DNA of 64,000 nucleotides from the NCBI GenBank assembly GCA_035714085.1, contig DASTMP010000196.1, positions 33,328-97,327 of the forward strand, in the 5' to 3' direction. Position numbers and translations under genes: made by a program. The notes beneath the pieces are model-generated. The model searched no databases and had not been told where the DNA came from. It saw only the letters and a list, made by a program, of their open reading frames with translations. This DNA is from JAJVID01 sp035714085 (lineage in GTDB: Bacteria > Acidobacteriota > Blastocatellia > RBC074). Every line of letters starts with the position of its first letter. Positions within the stretch are counted from its first letter, which is position 1. Shown here piece after piece: positions 35,196-45,469 of this stretch.

Positions 35196-37622
35196 ATGAA
35201 TAACACGACACACCATCAAAGTCTACGAATGATTGTTTTCGCGCTGGCCGGCGTATCGCTCGCCTTCGTGGCCCTTTTGCGTCATTCCAGCGCCCAATCC
35301 GGCGCGCTCATCCCCGTCTCGGTCAAGAACGAGCCGGACTCTTCGATCCTCTCCCTTCAGGTGATGAAAGTCGACGTGGCGATCGACAACCAGCATGCGC
35401 GAGTCAAGGTCTTGCAGATTTTCGACAGCCATACGAATCAAGTTCTGGAAGGCAAATACCTGTTTGCTCTGCCGCCGCAATCGTCCATCGCCGATTTCGC
35501 CGTGTGGGACGGCGATCTGCGTTTGCCCGGGGTGATTCTGGAGAAGCGCCGCGCCAATCGAATCTATTCCGAGATCAAAAGCCAGTTGACCGATCCGGGT
35601 CTGCTCCAACAGGACGACGAGCGAGGCGGGACTTCCGCGTTCTCGGCCAAGGTTTTCCCGATCCCGGCTTACGGCTCGAAGCGCGTGGAGCTGGAGTACA
35701 CCGAGATGGCGCCTGTCGAAAACCTGACATCGCGTTTCAGCTTTCCGCTGAGGTCATCCTTCGGCCAGCCTCAGCGCGTCGGGGAGTTGCAGATCAATGT
35801 GCAAGCGCTTAGCGACTCCCCGATCTCGCCTCTCAGCTTCCGTTCGACGGCCTACGCGATGAAGGCCGTCAAAACCGGGCCGAACGAGCAGCGATACGAA
35901 TTCAGCGCGCGGAACGTCGAACTGAAAGAAGATCTCGCATTCGATTACACGATCAACGTCCCCCAGAGCGCGCTTTCGTGGATCGCTCACCGAGCGCCCG
36001 AACGGATCACGGCTTACGACCTTCGCGATCCCGCGGGGGCCGAGACAAATTTGGCCAATATAGATGGATATTTCCAGGCGCGCGCGGTCTTCAACGAGCG
36101 GTTCGACGCCGCAAGTGGCGGCGAGGGCTCGCCGCGCAACGTCCTGCTCCTGCTCGACACGTCGCTCTCGATGAGCGGCGAGAAGCTCGCGCGCGCCGTC
36201 GAAGCGATTGACTTCTTCCTGCACAGTTTGCAACCGCGCGATCAATTTAACCTGATCCTCTTCAACGATCGCATCGAGCCGCTCGCGCCAAACCCACTGC
36301 CCGCAACCGCAGAGAACGTCGAACGCGCCCTGGGCTTCGTCAAAGGTTCGACTCTCGGCGGCGGGACGGATTTGAATCAGGCTTTGTTGAAAGCCGTCGA
36401 GCTTGCCGGCGCTTTCCCGCCGGGCGAACGCAGCCTCGCGCTGATCTCAGACGCCAACCCGACGCTGAAGACCGTCAGCGTCAAACGGATCGCCCAGGCT
36501 TTCGATCAGGCGAACTTTTCAGACGCGCAGCCTAAGACCCGACTCTTCGCCCTGGCCGTCGGCGCCGACGCCAATCACACATTGCTCGAAGAGCTGACGC
36601 GCAAATGCAAAGGCTATTTCGCCGAGGCCCGCGAAACCGAAGACATTTCGACTCAGCTCAAGATCATCTTCGCGCGAATGGGGAGTCCGAGCATCGACGG
36701 ATTGCAATTTGTCGCGTCTGATCCAAAGAATTTCTCTCAGATCTACGCGCTGCAATCGTCGCACGGCTTCGACGGCTCCAGCGCGGCCTTCGTGGGGCGC
36801 TACAAAAAGCCTACGCCGAATTTGGCGCCGAATTTAGAAGTGAAAGTCGAAGGCGTCGCGGACAATCGGCCGGTCGTCGTTTCGCGCCGGGTTTCATTGC
36901 CCGAACTCGAAGCGGCCCACGACTACTTGCCGCGCTTGTGGGCGCGCGCGCGCGTCGACGCGCTGATATACGAGATGAACCTGAACGGCGAACGTGAGGA
37001 TTACATCTCGGAGATCATTCGATTGTCGCAGAAATACAGATTCGTCACGCCCTACACGGCCTTCCTCGCCGCGCCCCGCTCCCTGTTGCGTCCGCGCGTG
37101 ATTCAGCCCGGCGACCCGGTGATCCGGGTCAAGACCGACCCTTCGATCAAATCTGTCTTCGCCGTGCTGCCCTTCGGCGAAACGCTGCAGCTGAAGCGCG
37201 TCGCGGTTGATGGGGTCTGGGAAGTCAGATTCTTCGCGCCCGCCTGGATGCCCGACGGGACTTACCGCTGCCGCTTGCTGATGACCGACAAACAGGGCAA
37301 CGGTTACCAGGAAGAGAAGAGCTTCGTCGTCGACAGCCGCGCTCCCAAGCTTGGCTTCGTATCGCAACCGCAGACCGTTGGGGCCGGCGATGAACTGCTG
37401 GTGCGCGTAAACTCCGACCGCGACGCGATGCGAATCGTGGCCAGGATGTACGGCGCCGCGCCAGTCCAACTCGCGTGGTCTGAAAAAGAGAAAGCGAACA
37501 TCGGGCGGTTGCGCGTGCCCGCCGGATTGGCTTCTGGGCAATACACGCTGACCGTCTCGGCGGAAGATTTCGCTCACAACCAGTCCAGCGTCGAGGCGCA
37601 GGTTTCAGTGATCGGGCGTTGA
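35196..37622 (+). CDS. VIT and VWA domain protein, secreted or anchored
   Basis: This 808-residue protein has a signal or anchor segment (residues 12-33). A VIT domain follows (about 45-175; KVLQIFDSHTNQVLEGKYLF, DGDLRLPGVILEKRRANRIY and FPIPAYGSKRVELEYTE), as in inter-alpha-trypsin-inhibitor heavy chains. Next is a VWA domain (about 315-480) whose MIDAS motif is intact (LLLLDTSLSMSG, with Thr in TLGGGTDLN). The C-terminal third is beta-rich, with a Ser/Pro-poor Ig-like end (GLASGQYTLTVSAEDFAHNQ). No LPXTG/PEP-CTERM sorting signal is seen. Bacterial VIT-VWA proteins bind partners in the envelope through the metal site; targets are unknown. A GAGG-like site precedes ATG 35196. The giant TPR gene follows after 19 bp, so the two are surely cotranscribed. 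Confidence 0.88.
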   Translation: MNNTTHHQSLRMIVFALAGVSLAFVALLRHSSAQSGALIPVSVKNEPDSSILSLQVMKVDVAIDNQHARVKVLQIFDSHTNQVLEGKYLFALPPQSSIADFAVWDGDLRLPGVILEKRRANRIYSEIKSQLTDPGLLQQDDERGGTSAFSAKVFPIPAYGSKRVELEYTEMAPVENLTSRFSFPLRSSFGQPQRVGELQINVQALSDSPISPLSFRSTAYAMKAVKTGPNEQRYEFSARNVELKEDLAFDYTINVPQSALSWIAHRAPERITAYDLRDPAGAETNLANIDGYFQARAVFNERFDAASGGEGSPRNVLLLLDTSLSMSGEKLARAVEAIDFFLHSLQPRDQFNLILFNDRIEPLAPNPLPATAENVERALGFVKGSTLGGGTDLNQALLKAVELAGAFPPGERSLALISDANPTLKTVSVKRIAQAFDQANFSDAQPKTRLFALAVGADANHTLLEELTRKCKGYFAEARETEDISTQLKIIFARMGSPSIDGLQFVASDPKNFSQIYALQSSHGFDGSSAAFVGRYKKPTPNLAPNLEVKVEGVADNRPVVVSRRVSLPELEAAHDYLPRLWARARVDALIYEMNLNGEREDYISEIIRLSQKYRFVTPYTAFLAAPRSLLRPRVIQPGDPVIRVKTDPSIKSVFAVLPFGETLQLKRVAVDGVWEVRFFAPAWMPDGTYRCRLLMTDKQGNGYQEEKSFVVDSRAPKLGFVSQPQTVGAGDELLVRVNSDRDAMRIVARMYGAAPVQLAWSEKEKANIGRLRVPAGLASGQYTLTVSAEDFAHNQSSVEAQVSVIGR

Positions 37623-37641
37623 ACCCTGGGAGAGGTTCGTT

Positions 37642-40600
37642 ATGAAAAACCGTAGATTGAAGCTTGGAAAAGCCTCTGCGTTTGCGATGGTTGCTTCGTG
37701 TTTGTGTTTAACGATCATTATACAGCATCGCGCGATTGGAACCGCAGCCGCAAAGGCGGTGGCTGAAGAGCGCGCCGCGCAAATCGAATCCGCTCTATTC
37801 ACTCGCGAGGAGTTTTTCGGCGCTCGGGCGATCATCCCATATCCCACCGGCGAAGCCCGCGCCCGGTTGGCCGAAGTCCGGAAGCTATATCCGCAGGATT
37901 CCGAGATCGAGTTGAAGCTGGCCGAGCTTGACGAAAAGCTGGGCGACGATGAGCAGTCGCGCGCTGAGATGCTGCGCTATGTCGAACTCGAAAAAGACAG
38001 CCTGGCGGCGCTCGAAAGGCTGGCCAACTTCCACCACCGCCGCGCGCGGTTCGCCGATGAGGCTGCCGCGCGGGAACGGATGATCGCCGCGGCTCCGAGA
38101 AACGAACGCGCGCCGATACTGCGGGAGCTGATCGAAATGGCTCGCCGGCATCGACTGGAGAAATATCAACGGCCAGATTTTTTCCGCGGCCTGATCGCAT
38201 CCGATCCCGGCTCATTCGAGGTCGTCAAGGAGTTCGTTGATCACTTGATTGAGAAGGAAAATTACAAGGAGGCGCTCAGCGCAGTACGCCAGCACAAGTC
38301 GTCTTTCCCCGACGAGAAAAGCTACTTCCTCGAGAAGGAGGTTGACGTTCTCCTTAAACTCAAACGAGGCCGCGATGCCGAGGCGCTCTATGTCCGTTCG
38401 TTCGACCCATTCTGGAGTGACGAACAGTCGGGACGCTTCTACCACGAGTTTCTGAGCGAGCGGGACCGGCTGCGCGCCTACGGACGCGAGATTAAAGAGT
38501 CGTTCCGTCGCAACCCGGCGAACTTCGACGTGGCGGTCAGGCTCTTCCACTACAAGAAATACGAGTACAGCGAAAATGAAGCGACGGCTGTGAACATCTT
38601 CGCGCGACTCGAACAGGCTCGCGCGGCGCGAGGCGCGAAATGGACGGCCGACGAGCTTGCCACAGTTTCACGTTTGCTGATCGCCAACGCAAAGTTGGAT
38701 GAGGCTTCGCGGTTTCTTTACACGCTCAACCAGCAAGGCGGGTTGCGGCGCGGCGCCGAGCTGCGCGCTAAGGTTCTCTACGAACTGTTCAGGTTGCTGA
38801 CCAACGCCGGGGACGATCGCACGCCGCTCACCGCCGGCGATCTGAAATTTTACGAGGACGTGGCAAAGGCCGACCGGCGCCCGGGAATGCTGGGCGGCGT
38901 GCTTTCGCTGATACTCGCCGATTCAAATCCTCAGGGCGCCTTTATCGCAGAAGAGAACGCGGCGGTCGAGCATTTCAACCGCGCCGCCGCTTATCGGCTG
39001 TTCAATGAATACAAGCAGGAATATCCGACCTCGCCCGAACTGGCGCAGATGTACCTCGATCTGATCCGACATTACTCGACCACGAGCGAGGCGAATGTCG
39101 CGGCTTCGCTGCTGGTCGAATTCGAGAAGCGATACGACGACGCGCCGCAATACGCCGAGGTCGCGTTGAAGCTCGCCGATTGCTACATCAATTACGGCAA
39201 ATACGCCGAAGAGCGCGCTCTCTACCAGCGCGTGATGGATCATCTGGGCGAACGCCGTGGGAAGGACAAGCCTCAAAGAAATTTGGCGCCGGTATTGGAA
39301 GCCGGCGGCATTGATGATTTGACCTCGCATCGCCCGATGACGATTACGTATCCGCCGACCGAGGACGGCGCCGATGCGGAGTGGCAAGGAACTTCGCGCG
39401 TGATGCGGATCAGCGCGGTCCCATTGAAGCTCAGGAAGAAGGCCGAGGAAGATCACATCAGTTATGCGCTCGTGCTATCGCGCTACGTCGCCTCGCTGGC
39501 GCGCGAAAACCGCACGGCCGAGATACTGGCGCTCTATTCGAGCGAGATCAACAAATATCCCGATGAGCAGGGCCTCTACGAACAGAGGTTGCAATGGCTC
39601 GGCCAGACGAATCTGGTCGAGGAGCAGTTGCGCGTTTATCAGGAGGCGATCAATCGCTTCAAAACCAACGTCTGGACCGACCGGCTGGCGCGATGGTATC
39701 TACGGCGCGAACGGAAGGTCGAGTTCGAGCGGTTTTCGCGCGATCTGATCGAAAAGATGAACGACGGCGAGACCGAGACCTGGCTCGCCAAATTCGTCAA
39801 TTCAGGGTCGAGCGCCAGGGCTTCCGAATTCGACGCCAATCTTTACTTGAGCCTTTACACTCGCGCACACGAGCGATTCCCGCACGATCTGAGCTTCGTC
39901 GAAGGGCTGCTTAACTATTACGCCGCGCGCAACCGCTGGGACGATTGGCGGCGGTTGATGGCCGAATATTACTTCGAGTCGAAGTCGATCCGCGATCGCT
40001 TGCTGCCCTATCTGTCTAGAGAAGGGAAGCTGCGCGAACACGCCGAGGCGGCGCGCGAAAAGATTACGGCCGCGACCGGATCGCTCGCCTACAAGCTTTT
40101 CCGCGCGGACGCCGCCGCCTGGCTCTGTAATTACGAAGAGGCGGTTGACGCATACCGCGAACTCGACCGCCTCTATCCGAACACGCCTGAGTTCGCTGAT
40201 CGGCTCCTGGCTTTCACTCGATCATTCGGACAGAAAGATCAACGGTCGTTGGAAGAGGCTGCGAAGATCGGGCAGAAGGTGGCCGACTCCCAGCCTGCGT
40301 CCGAGGCCTACCGCACGCAAGCCGGAGAGATTTACGCCGAGCTCGGCGATTACAAACGCGCGAGCCGCGAATGGGAGCGATTGATTCCGCTCAGGCCGGG
40401 CGACGAAGAGATATACCTGGACACGGCCACTGTCTATTGGGATTACTTTCAATACGACGACGCGATTCGCACGCTTGCCTCTATGCGACGCCGGATGAAC
40501 GACCAGGCGCTTTATGCCTTTCAGATGGCGGCGCTGCTCGAAGCCAAACATCGGACGAACGAGGCGATCGGCGAATACGTAAAGGCGTTGGATCGAGACT

Positions 40601-43600
40601 CCGAAGATCATTGGCGCGCGCGGCGGCGTCTGAAGACTCTCTATGCGCGCAAGGGGATTCCGCAACAGCTTCGCGCAGCATTTCAACGCGAGTTGGGCAG
40701 GACGAAAGACCGCGAATCGCTCCTTCTTGGTTACGTCAACCTGCTCGCAGAATTGAATAAGTGGGACGAGACCGCCGCACTGCTAAAGCGGGAAGTCGCG
40801 CGCAGCCGCTCTCAGAATTTTCTCGATGAAGCGCGCGGGCTGTTCGGCAGTCACAAGGACGCGGCGGGCGAACTGGCGACGCTTCGCCGGCTTGTAGTGG
40901 CCGCGAAGAATATGCGCTTTGCGATTTCCTACCAATTGCAATTGGCCGAAAGCGCCGCGGCCAAAGGGCGGAAGGGCGCGGCTTCGGCGATGCTCGCGAA
41001 CCTGGTCAAAAAGTATCCGACCAATTACGGCGTATTGACCGAAGCCTCCGATTTCAACTGGCGGATGGGTAGGCGCGACAACGCGATCAGGTTGCTTCAG
41101 CAGGCTTCGCAGCGCAGCCGGGGACGGTTCCATTACATCTTCGCGCGCAAGTTGGCCGCTCGTCTGATCGAACGCGGCCGGCTGTCGGCGGCTGAAACCG
41201 CGCTCAAGAAACTTTACGACGAAAATCCGCGCAACCTGGACGTGTTCAAGGAACTTTCGCGAGTTTACGTCCGCAGGTCGCGTCCGGACGCGCTTCGCGA
41301 GCGCTACCGCGAGACCATCCACGCGATCAGGCAGTCGGACATGGATCGTTACGAAATCCGCGATTTGATCGAGCATCTGCGCGACGGCGTGATTGAGTCG
41401 TTCACCCAGCTCAGGGATTACAAGTCGGCCGTCGAACAGCACATCGAGATCATCAACCGCGATCCCGATGACGAAGAGAAGGTCAAGGCCGCGATCCAGT
41501 ACGTCAAGCGCTACGGCGGAGGCGACACGCTGATCGAGTATTACAGTAAGACTTCAGAGCAGGCATTCAAAGACTATCGCTGGAACCTGGTGCTGGCGCG
41601 GATTTACGAAGCGAAGGGCGATTGGGCTAATTCGACGGCCAATCTGCGAAAGGCTATCGTCAATCAGCCGGAGATGATTGAATTGCGCGCTGAGTTAGCC
41701 GACGTCTGTCTGAAAGCGAAGGATTACAAATCGGCGATTGACGCGCTCGACCGCGCCCGCGAACTGTCGAACGACGATCCGAAATATTTGCGACGCCTGG
41801 TTGACGCTTACGAAAAGGCCGGGCGCAAGAGCGAAGCCGACGCCGCGCGCGTAAAGCTCCCCGTCGAAAAACCGAAAACGAAGACGCTCGGCGAACAGTT
41901 CGCCGAAGCCTCAGCGCTGCGAGGCAAAGAGCGCGCGAAAGCCGTTGAGGCTTACCGCAAGGCTTTCGACGCGTGGACGTCTGATGTCTACAAGCGCGAT
42001 CTCTTTTCGTCTGAGCTGGCTGGTTACGTCGAGGCGCTGCGCGACGAAGAGCCGCTAGGCCAAATCCTGAGCCGGTTGTGGGATGTGCGGACTCGAATCA
42101 AGCGCGACGCGGCGAGCAAGGATAATCTGCTGGCGGGCAAAGCTCGCGCGCTGGTCGAGATGTTCGACCGCTCGCTGCCCGAAGCCGTCGGGCGCGTCGC
42201 GGCGGAATACGCCACAGGCGACGAACTGGCCGCGATTGACCGCGACGTTCGCGTGTGGATGGCCGAAGCGAAGGGGGCGGCGGATGAAGACGGAACGCTG
42301 GTCGCGCTGCTCAATCTGAGCCAGCGCGCAGGGCTGGGCCAATTGGCCGAGCGGATTCTGATCGCGCGCAAAGACGTCGCGCTGGCGATTGATAAAAACG
42401 AGCCGGGTTACCACGAACGTTTGATGTCGCTGGTCAATTTCTACTCCGAGCGCGGAGCCTACTCGCGCGCAGTCAAATTGCTCGAACAGGAGCGATCGCG
42501 CGATCAGTGGCGTGACAAATTCGGCTACCGTTCGATGATCGCCGAATACGCGCGGCTCGGCGGCGGCCACGACGCCGAGTTGAGAGTTCTGCGCGAAGAG
42601 TTTGCGGCGAACATGGGTAAACAGGCGGCCACGACGAACCCGATGATCGAGCGATATTTCGAGGCGCTGCTCGAACAGGGCGACGCCGGGCGAGAGGAAC
42701 TGCGACGATGCGCTCAAAGTCAAACCTCGCATCGCTTCCAGCTCATCGGCTTTCTACTCAGAAACAATGAGCTGAAGCTGGCGCGCGAAGCCGTCGAGGC
42801 CTCCCAGCAATCGGCGGCCTGGAAATCGTCGCGCCAGGCCGAGATCAGCCTCGCCGCGCGCGACCTCAACCGCGACAACGAAGCCTTTTTCCTCCGCGCT
42901 TTGAATTGGAAAACCATCGGCGAGATGGTCGCAAGCAAGCCAGATCAAACGCAACACCTGAATGGCGACAACTGGTTCTATCTGGCCGAAGGTTATGGGC
43001 GATGGCTGGCGGCGTCCGAAAAGGCGAAGCAGACGTCGAAGGCGACAAGCGCGGCCTTCCTGCCCGCCTTGATTGAAGATCGCCCGAAGGACTCGGGCGC
43101 GCAAAGACGGCTGGCGCTCTGGTACGCCGATCAGGGCGAGCATCGACTCTCGCTCGAACACTTTCTCCTCGCGTTAGAGATGAATCCTGGAGACCAGCAG
43201 ACCATCGCCGACATCGGCTCGGCTTACTTCAAGCTCGGCAAGCGCCAGGAGGCCGATGAATATTGGTCGAAAATCATTGCCGGCGATAAGCCAGGGATCG
43301 AATCGCTCACGCTCTACCTGCGGACGCTCGCGGGCCACGGCCTGGCTTCCGTCGCTCGCGAGAGATTGAAGCCGCTGATCCTCAAAAGCTTCAAGGAAGC
43401 GGAACGTTTAGGCGAAGAGGCGGAATCGCTCAAGCCTTTGGTCCGGGCGCTGGCCAGATCCTTTGGGAAAGAGGGCTCCGAAGAGGGCCCTAAAGGGGGC
43501 GAGGACGGCGTCGAGGCGTCTCCGAAAGGCGAGGCGGAGAAGGCGGCGTACCTGCGCGCGCTCTGCGATTCGGCGCCGAGCGATCTTTCTCTGGCGGAGA

Positions 43601-45381
43601 TGGCGGTCAACGAACCGCTCGTCAAACGCGAACATTTCGCGCCCTTCTACGAAAAGCTTATCCGAGACGCCGAAGGCATACCACGCTACGAATCCGACGC
43701 GGATTTCGTTGACCGCCTGCGAAGTCGAACATCGTGGAGTCTGGACGAGGTTGAAGAGTCGCTCGATCACGAAAGGGCGGCGCAATCGGCGGCGCAAATC
43801 CACGCGCAAGATTCGCAGCAGCTCGGAGCGCGAATAGGCTGGTACCAGAAGTACCTCGACTTCCTGATCGCGGAGCGCAGGAACGTCGAGGCGCTCGGCC
43901 TGATTCCGAGGATCGAGCGGGAGTTCAAAGGTCGCTACGCGCGCCCCGAATGGCTGCGATTGGCGAAGCTGCGGCTGGGTGTTCGTCAGGGGCGCGTCGA
44001 GCAGGCGGTCGCCGGACTCAAGCGCTTCGCCGGCATTGAAGCCAGCCCGAAGCTCGAGAGCGTCGCGGCGCCGAACATCGAGCGACTGAACACGGCGGCG
44101 GCGACGCTCCGCGCCGAGAAACATGGCGCTGAAGCCAATCGATTGTTGCAAGCCGCATACGAACGCGGCCTCGCGCTAGAACAGCTTCAGGCGTCGTCAT
44201 TCGCTGGGCTGGCGCGGCTGGCCTTTGAAAGAGGCGACGCCGAACGCGGATCGAAGATGTTGAAGCTGATGGTCGAACTCGGCGATTCGGAGACGCGCGA
44301 AACCGCCGCGGCCGAAGTCGCCGCGCTCGATTGGGTCAAGGCGCGGGCCGGCGCCGCCGAATGGATCGAGCGTCCGCAGCCATCGAATCAGATCCAGTTG
44401 GCCGAGGCGCTGCGCATCGCAGCTGAAACTGCCTCCGAGTTCGATCAATTCGCCGTCGCGATTGAATACCGCCGACGATTGTCGGCTCTATCGCCGGAAG
44501 AGAGCGTGAACAGGCTGGAATTGGCGCGCGCGCTGGCGGCGGGCGGAAAGACCGACGAGGCGTCGAATCAACTTGCGTCATTGATTTCGGATCGCCGCGT
44601 CCCGCGGCGGATCCGATGGACCGCTGTGTGGATCGCGCCGGAGGTCGTCAAATCAGAAGGTGGGACGAATGGCTGGTCGCCTCTCGATCAACAGGTTCGC
44701 GCGATCAAGGACCAGGAGATGGCCGCAGCCGTAGAAGCGCAATCAATGCTCAGTCGCGGGCAGCCTGACGGCGCGAACAAACGCCTCGACGACGCCGTGA
44801 CGAGCAGTCCGGGAGCTCAACTTAAGTTCTTCCGCGCGCTGTCGCAAAAAAACACCGGGCGGGAGAGCGATGCTTTAAGTTCTTTGCTCGATTCGATGAT
44901 CGCTTTCGGCGACGAGTCGGTCGCCGCGCCCTTCGGCGCGACCGAAGACGAGCAGCGATGGCAAGTCGTCAGGCTCTGCGCGAAGCAGGGATGGCATCGC
45001 GCGGCGTTGAGGCTGGCCGGCGCCGACGAGCGGTTGAAAGGCCAATCGGCTGCCAATCAACCGGCGGGCCCAGCGGGTATGGATGATGAGCGGGTCGAAA
45101 GAGCGAAGACAGGGTTGATCAGCCTGTCGGAGCGTTCAAGCCGCCGGCTGTCTCAATCGCAGCTCGAATTGCTCGGACTGCTTTCGATCTCCTCCGAACA
45201 GATCGGCGAGCTGGAGAATGCTATTGAGTTTGAGACTGCGAAGTTGAATATGTCGCCGGATTCGGCCGAACGGCGCAAATCGGAGTCGCGAATCGAGCAG
45301 TTGAAAGCGAAACAGAAAGAACGCAGGCGCAAAACGCCGTTGTCAATCGAGTTCAACGAGAATGCGGTTACGCGAAGTTAG
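37642..45381 (+). CDS. Giant TPR/helical-repeat envelope protein (2579 residues)
   Basis: A membrane or signal segment lies at residues 13-32 (ASAFAMVASCLCLTIIIQH). The remaining 2,540 residues are almost wholly helical repeats of TPR type with low mutual identity. Clear units include AGEIYAELGDYKRASREWERL, EAKGDWANSTANLRKAI, DVCLKAKDYKSAIDALDRA and LWYADQGEHRLSLEHFLLAL. No catalytic domain is recognisable. An acidic low-complexity insert (EGSEEGPKGGEDGVEA, about residue 1945) breaks the array. By length it could span well over 100 nm of superhelix. Such proteins act as scaffolds. Its neighbours (a VIT-VWA protein 19 bp upstream and an anchored unknown protein 88 bp downstream) suggest one envelope assembly. 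GAGAGG lies about 9 nt before ATG 37642. Confidence 0.85.
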   Translation: MKNRRLKLGKASAFAMVASCLCLTIIIQHRAIGTAAAKAVAEERAAQIESALFTREEFFGARAIIPYPTGEARARLAEVRKLYPQDSEIELKLAELDEKLGDDEQSRAEMLRYVELEKDSLAALERLANFHHRRARFADEAAARERMIAAAPRNERAPILRELIEMARRHRLEKYQRPDFFRGLIASDPGSFEVVKEFVDHLIEKENYKEALSAVRQHKSSFPDEKSYFLEKEVDVLLKLKRGRDAEALYVRSFDPFWSDEQSGRFYHEFLSERDRLRAYGREIKESFRRNPANFDVAVRLFHYKKYEYSENEATAVNIFARLEQARAARGAKWTADELATVSRLLIANAKLDEASRFLYTLNQQGGLRRGAELRAKVLYELFRLLTNAGDDRTPLTAGDLKFYEDVAKADRRPGMLGGVLSLILADSNPQGAFIAEENAAVEHFNRAAAYRLFNEYKQEYPTSPELAQMYLDLIRHYSTTSEANVAASLLVEFEKRYDDAPQYAEVALKLADCYINYGKYAEERALYQRVMDHLGERRGKDKPQRNLAPVLEAGGIDDLTSHRPMTITYPPTEDGADAEWQGTSRVMRISAVPLKLRKKAEEDHISYALVLSRYVASLARENRTAEILALYSSEINKYPDEQGLYEQRLQWLGQTNLVEEQLRVYQEAINRFKTNVWTDRLARWYLRRERKVEFERFSRDLIEKMNDGETETWLAKFVNSGSSARASEFDANLYLSLYTRAHERFPHDLSFVEGLLNYYAARNRWDDWRRLMAEYYFESKSIRDRLLPYLSREGKLREHAEAAREKITAATGSLAYKLFRADAAAWLCNYEEAVDAYRELDRLYPNTPEFADRLLAFTRSFGQKDQRSLEEAAKIGQKVADSQPASEAYRTQAGEIYAELGDYKRASREWERLIPLRPGDEEIYLDTATVYWDYFQYDDAIRTLASMRRRMNDQALYAFQMAALLEAKHRTNEAIGEYVKALDRDSEDHWRARRRLKTLYARKGIPQQLRAAFQRELGRTKDRESLLLGYVNLLAELNKWDETAALLKREVARSRSQNFLDEARGLFGSHKDAAGELATLRRLVVAAKNMRFAISYQLQLAESAAAKGRKGAASAMLANLVKKYPTNYGVLTEASDFNWRMGRRDNAIRLLQQASQRSRGRFHYIFARKLAARLIERGRLSAAETALKKLYDENPRNLDVFKELSRVYVRRSRPDALRERYRETIHAIRQSDMDRYEIRDLIEHLRDGVIESFTQLRDYKSAVEQHIEIINRDPDDEEKVKAAIQYVKRYGGGDTLIEYYSKTSEQAFKDYRWNLVLARIYEAKGDWANSTANLRKAIVNQPEMIELRAELADVCLKAKDYKSAIDALDRARELSNDDPKYLRRLVDAYEKAGRKSEADAARVKLPVEKPKTKTLGEQFAEASALRGKERAKAVEAYRKAFDAWTSDVYKRDLFSSELAGYVEALRDEEPLGQILSRLWDVRTRIKRDAASKDNLLAGKARALVEMFDRSLPEAVGRVAAEYATGDELAAIDRDVRVWMAEAKGAADEDGTLVALLNLSQRAGLGQLAERILIARKDVALAIDKNEPGYHERLMSLVNFYSERGAYSRAVKLLEQERSRDQWRDKFGYRSMIAEYARLGGGHDAELRVLREEFAANMGKQAATTNPMIERYFEALLEQGDAGREELRRCAQSQTSHRFQLIGFLLRNNELKLAREAVEASQQSAAWKSSRQAEISLAARDLNRDNEAFFLRALNWKTIGEMVASKPDQTQHLNGDNWFYLAEGYGRWLAASEKAKQTSKATSAAFLPALIEDRPKDSGAQRRLALWYADQGEHRLSLEHFLLALEMNPGDQQTIADIGSAYFKLGKRQEADEYWSKIIAGDKPGIESLTLYLRTLAGHGLASVARERLKPLILKSFKEAERLGEEAESLKPLVRALARSFGKEGSEEGPKGGEDGVEASPKGEAEKAAYLRALCDSAPSDLSLAEMAVNEPLVKREHFAPFYEKLIRDAEGIPRYESDADFVDRLRSRTSWSLDEVEESLDHERAAQSAAQIHAQDSQQLGARIGWYQKYLDFLIAERRNVEALGLIPRIEREFKGRYARPEWLRLAKLRLGVRQGRVEQAVAGLKRFAGIEASPKLESVAAPNIERLNTAAATLRAEKHGAEANRLLQAAYERGLALEQLQASSFAGLARLAFERGDAERGSKMLKLMVELGDSETRETAAAEVAALDWVKARAGAAEWIERPQPSNQIQLAEALRIAAETASEFDQFAVAIEYRRRLSALSPEESVNRLELARALAAGGKTDEASNQLASLISDRRVPRRIRWTAVWIAPEVVKSEGGTNGWSPLDQQVRAIKDQEMAAAVEAQSMLSRGQPDGANKRLDDAVTSSPGAQLKFFRALSQKNTGRESDALSSLLDSMIAFGDESVAAPFGATEDEQRWQVVRLCAKQGWHRAALRLAGADERLKGQSAANQPAGPAGMDDERVERAKTGLISLSERSSRRLSQSQLELLGLLSISSEQIGELENAIEFETAKLNMSPDSAERRKSESRIEQLKAKQKERRRKTPLSIEFNENAVTRS

Positions 45382-45434
45382 TCATGGTTCATAGCGACGT
45401 CTTCGGGCGGATGGGCGCGATAAATGATCGCTTT

Positions 45435-45448
45435 CCGCCTGAAGGCGG
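45435..45448 (+). repeat. Short hairpin before the downstream envelope gene
   Basis: CCGCCT-GA-AGGCGG forms a 6-bp hairpin with a 2-nt loop in the 88-bp gap between the giant TPR gene and the next gene. It may only partly reduce read-through. Confidence 0.5.
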
Positions 45449-45469
45449 CGCTACGAACAGGAGGCGGAA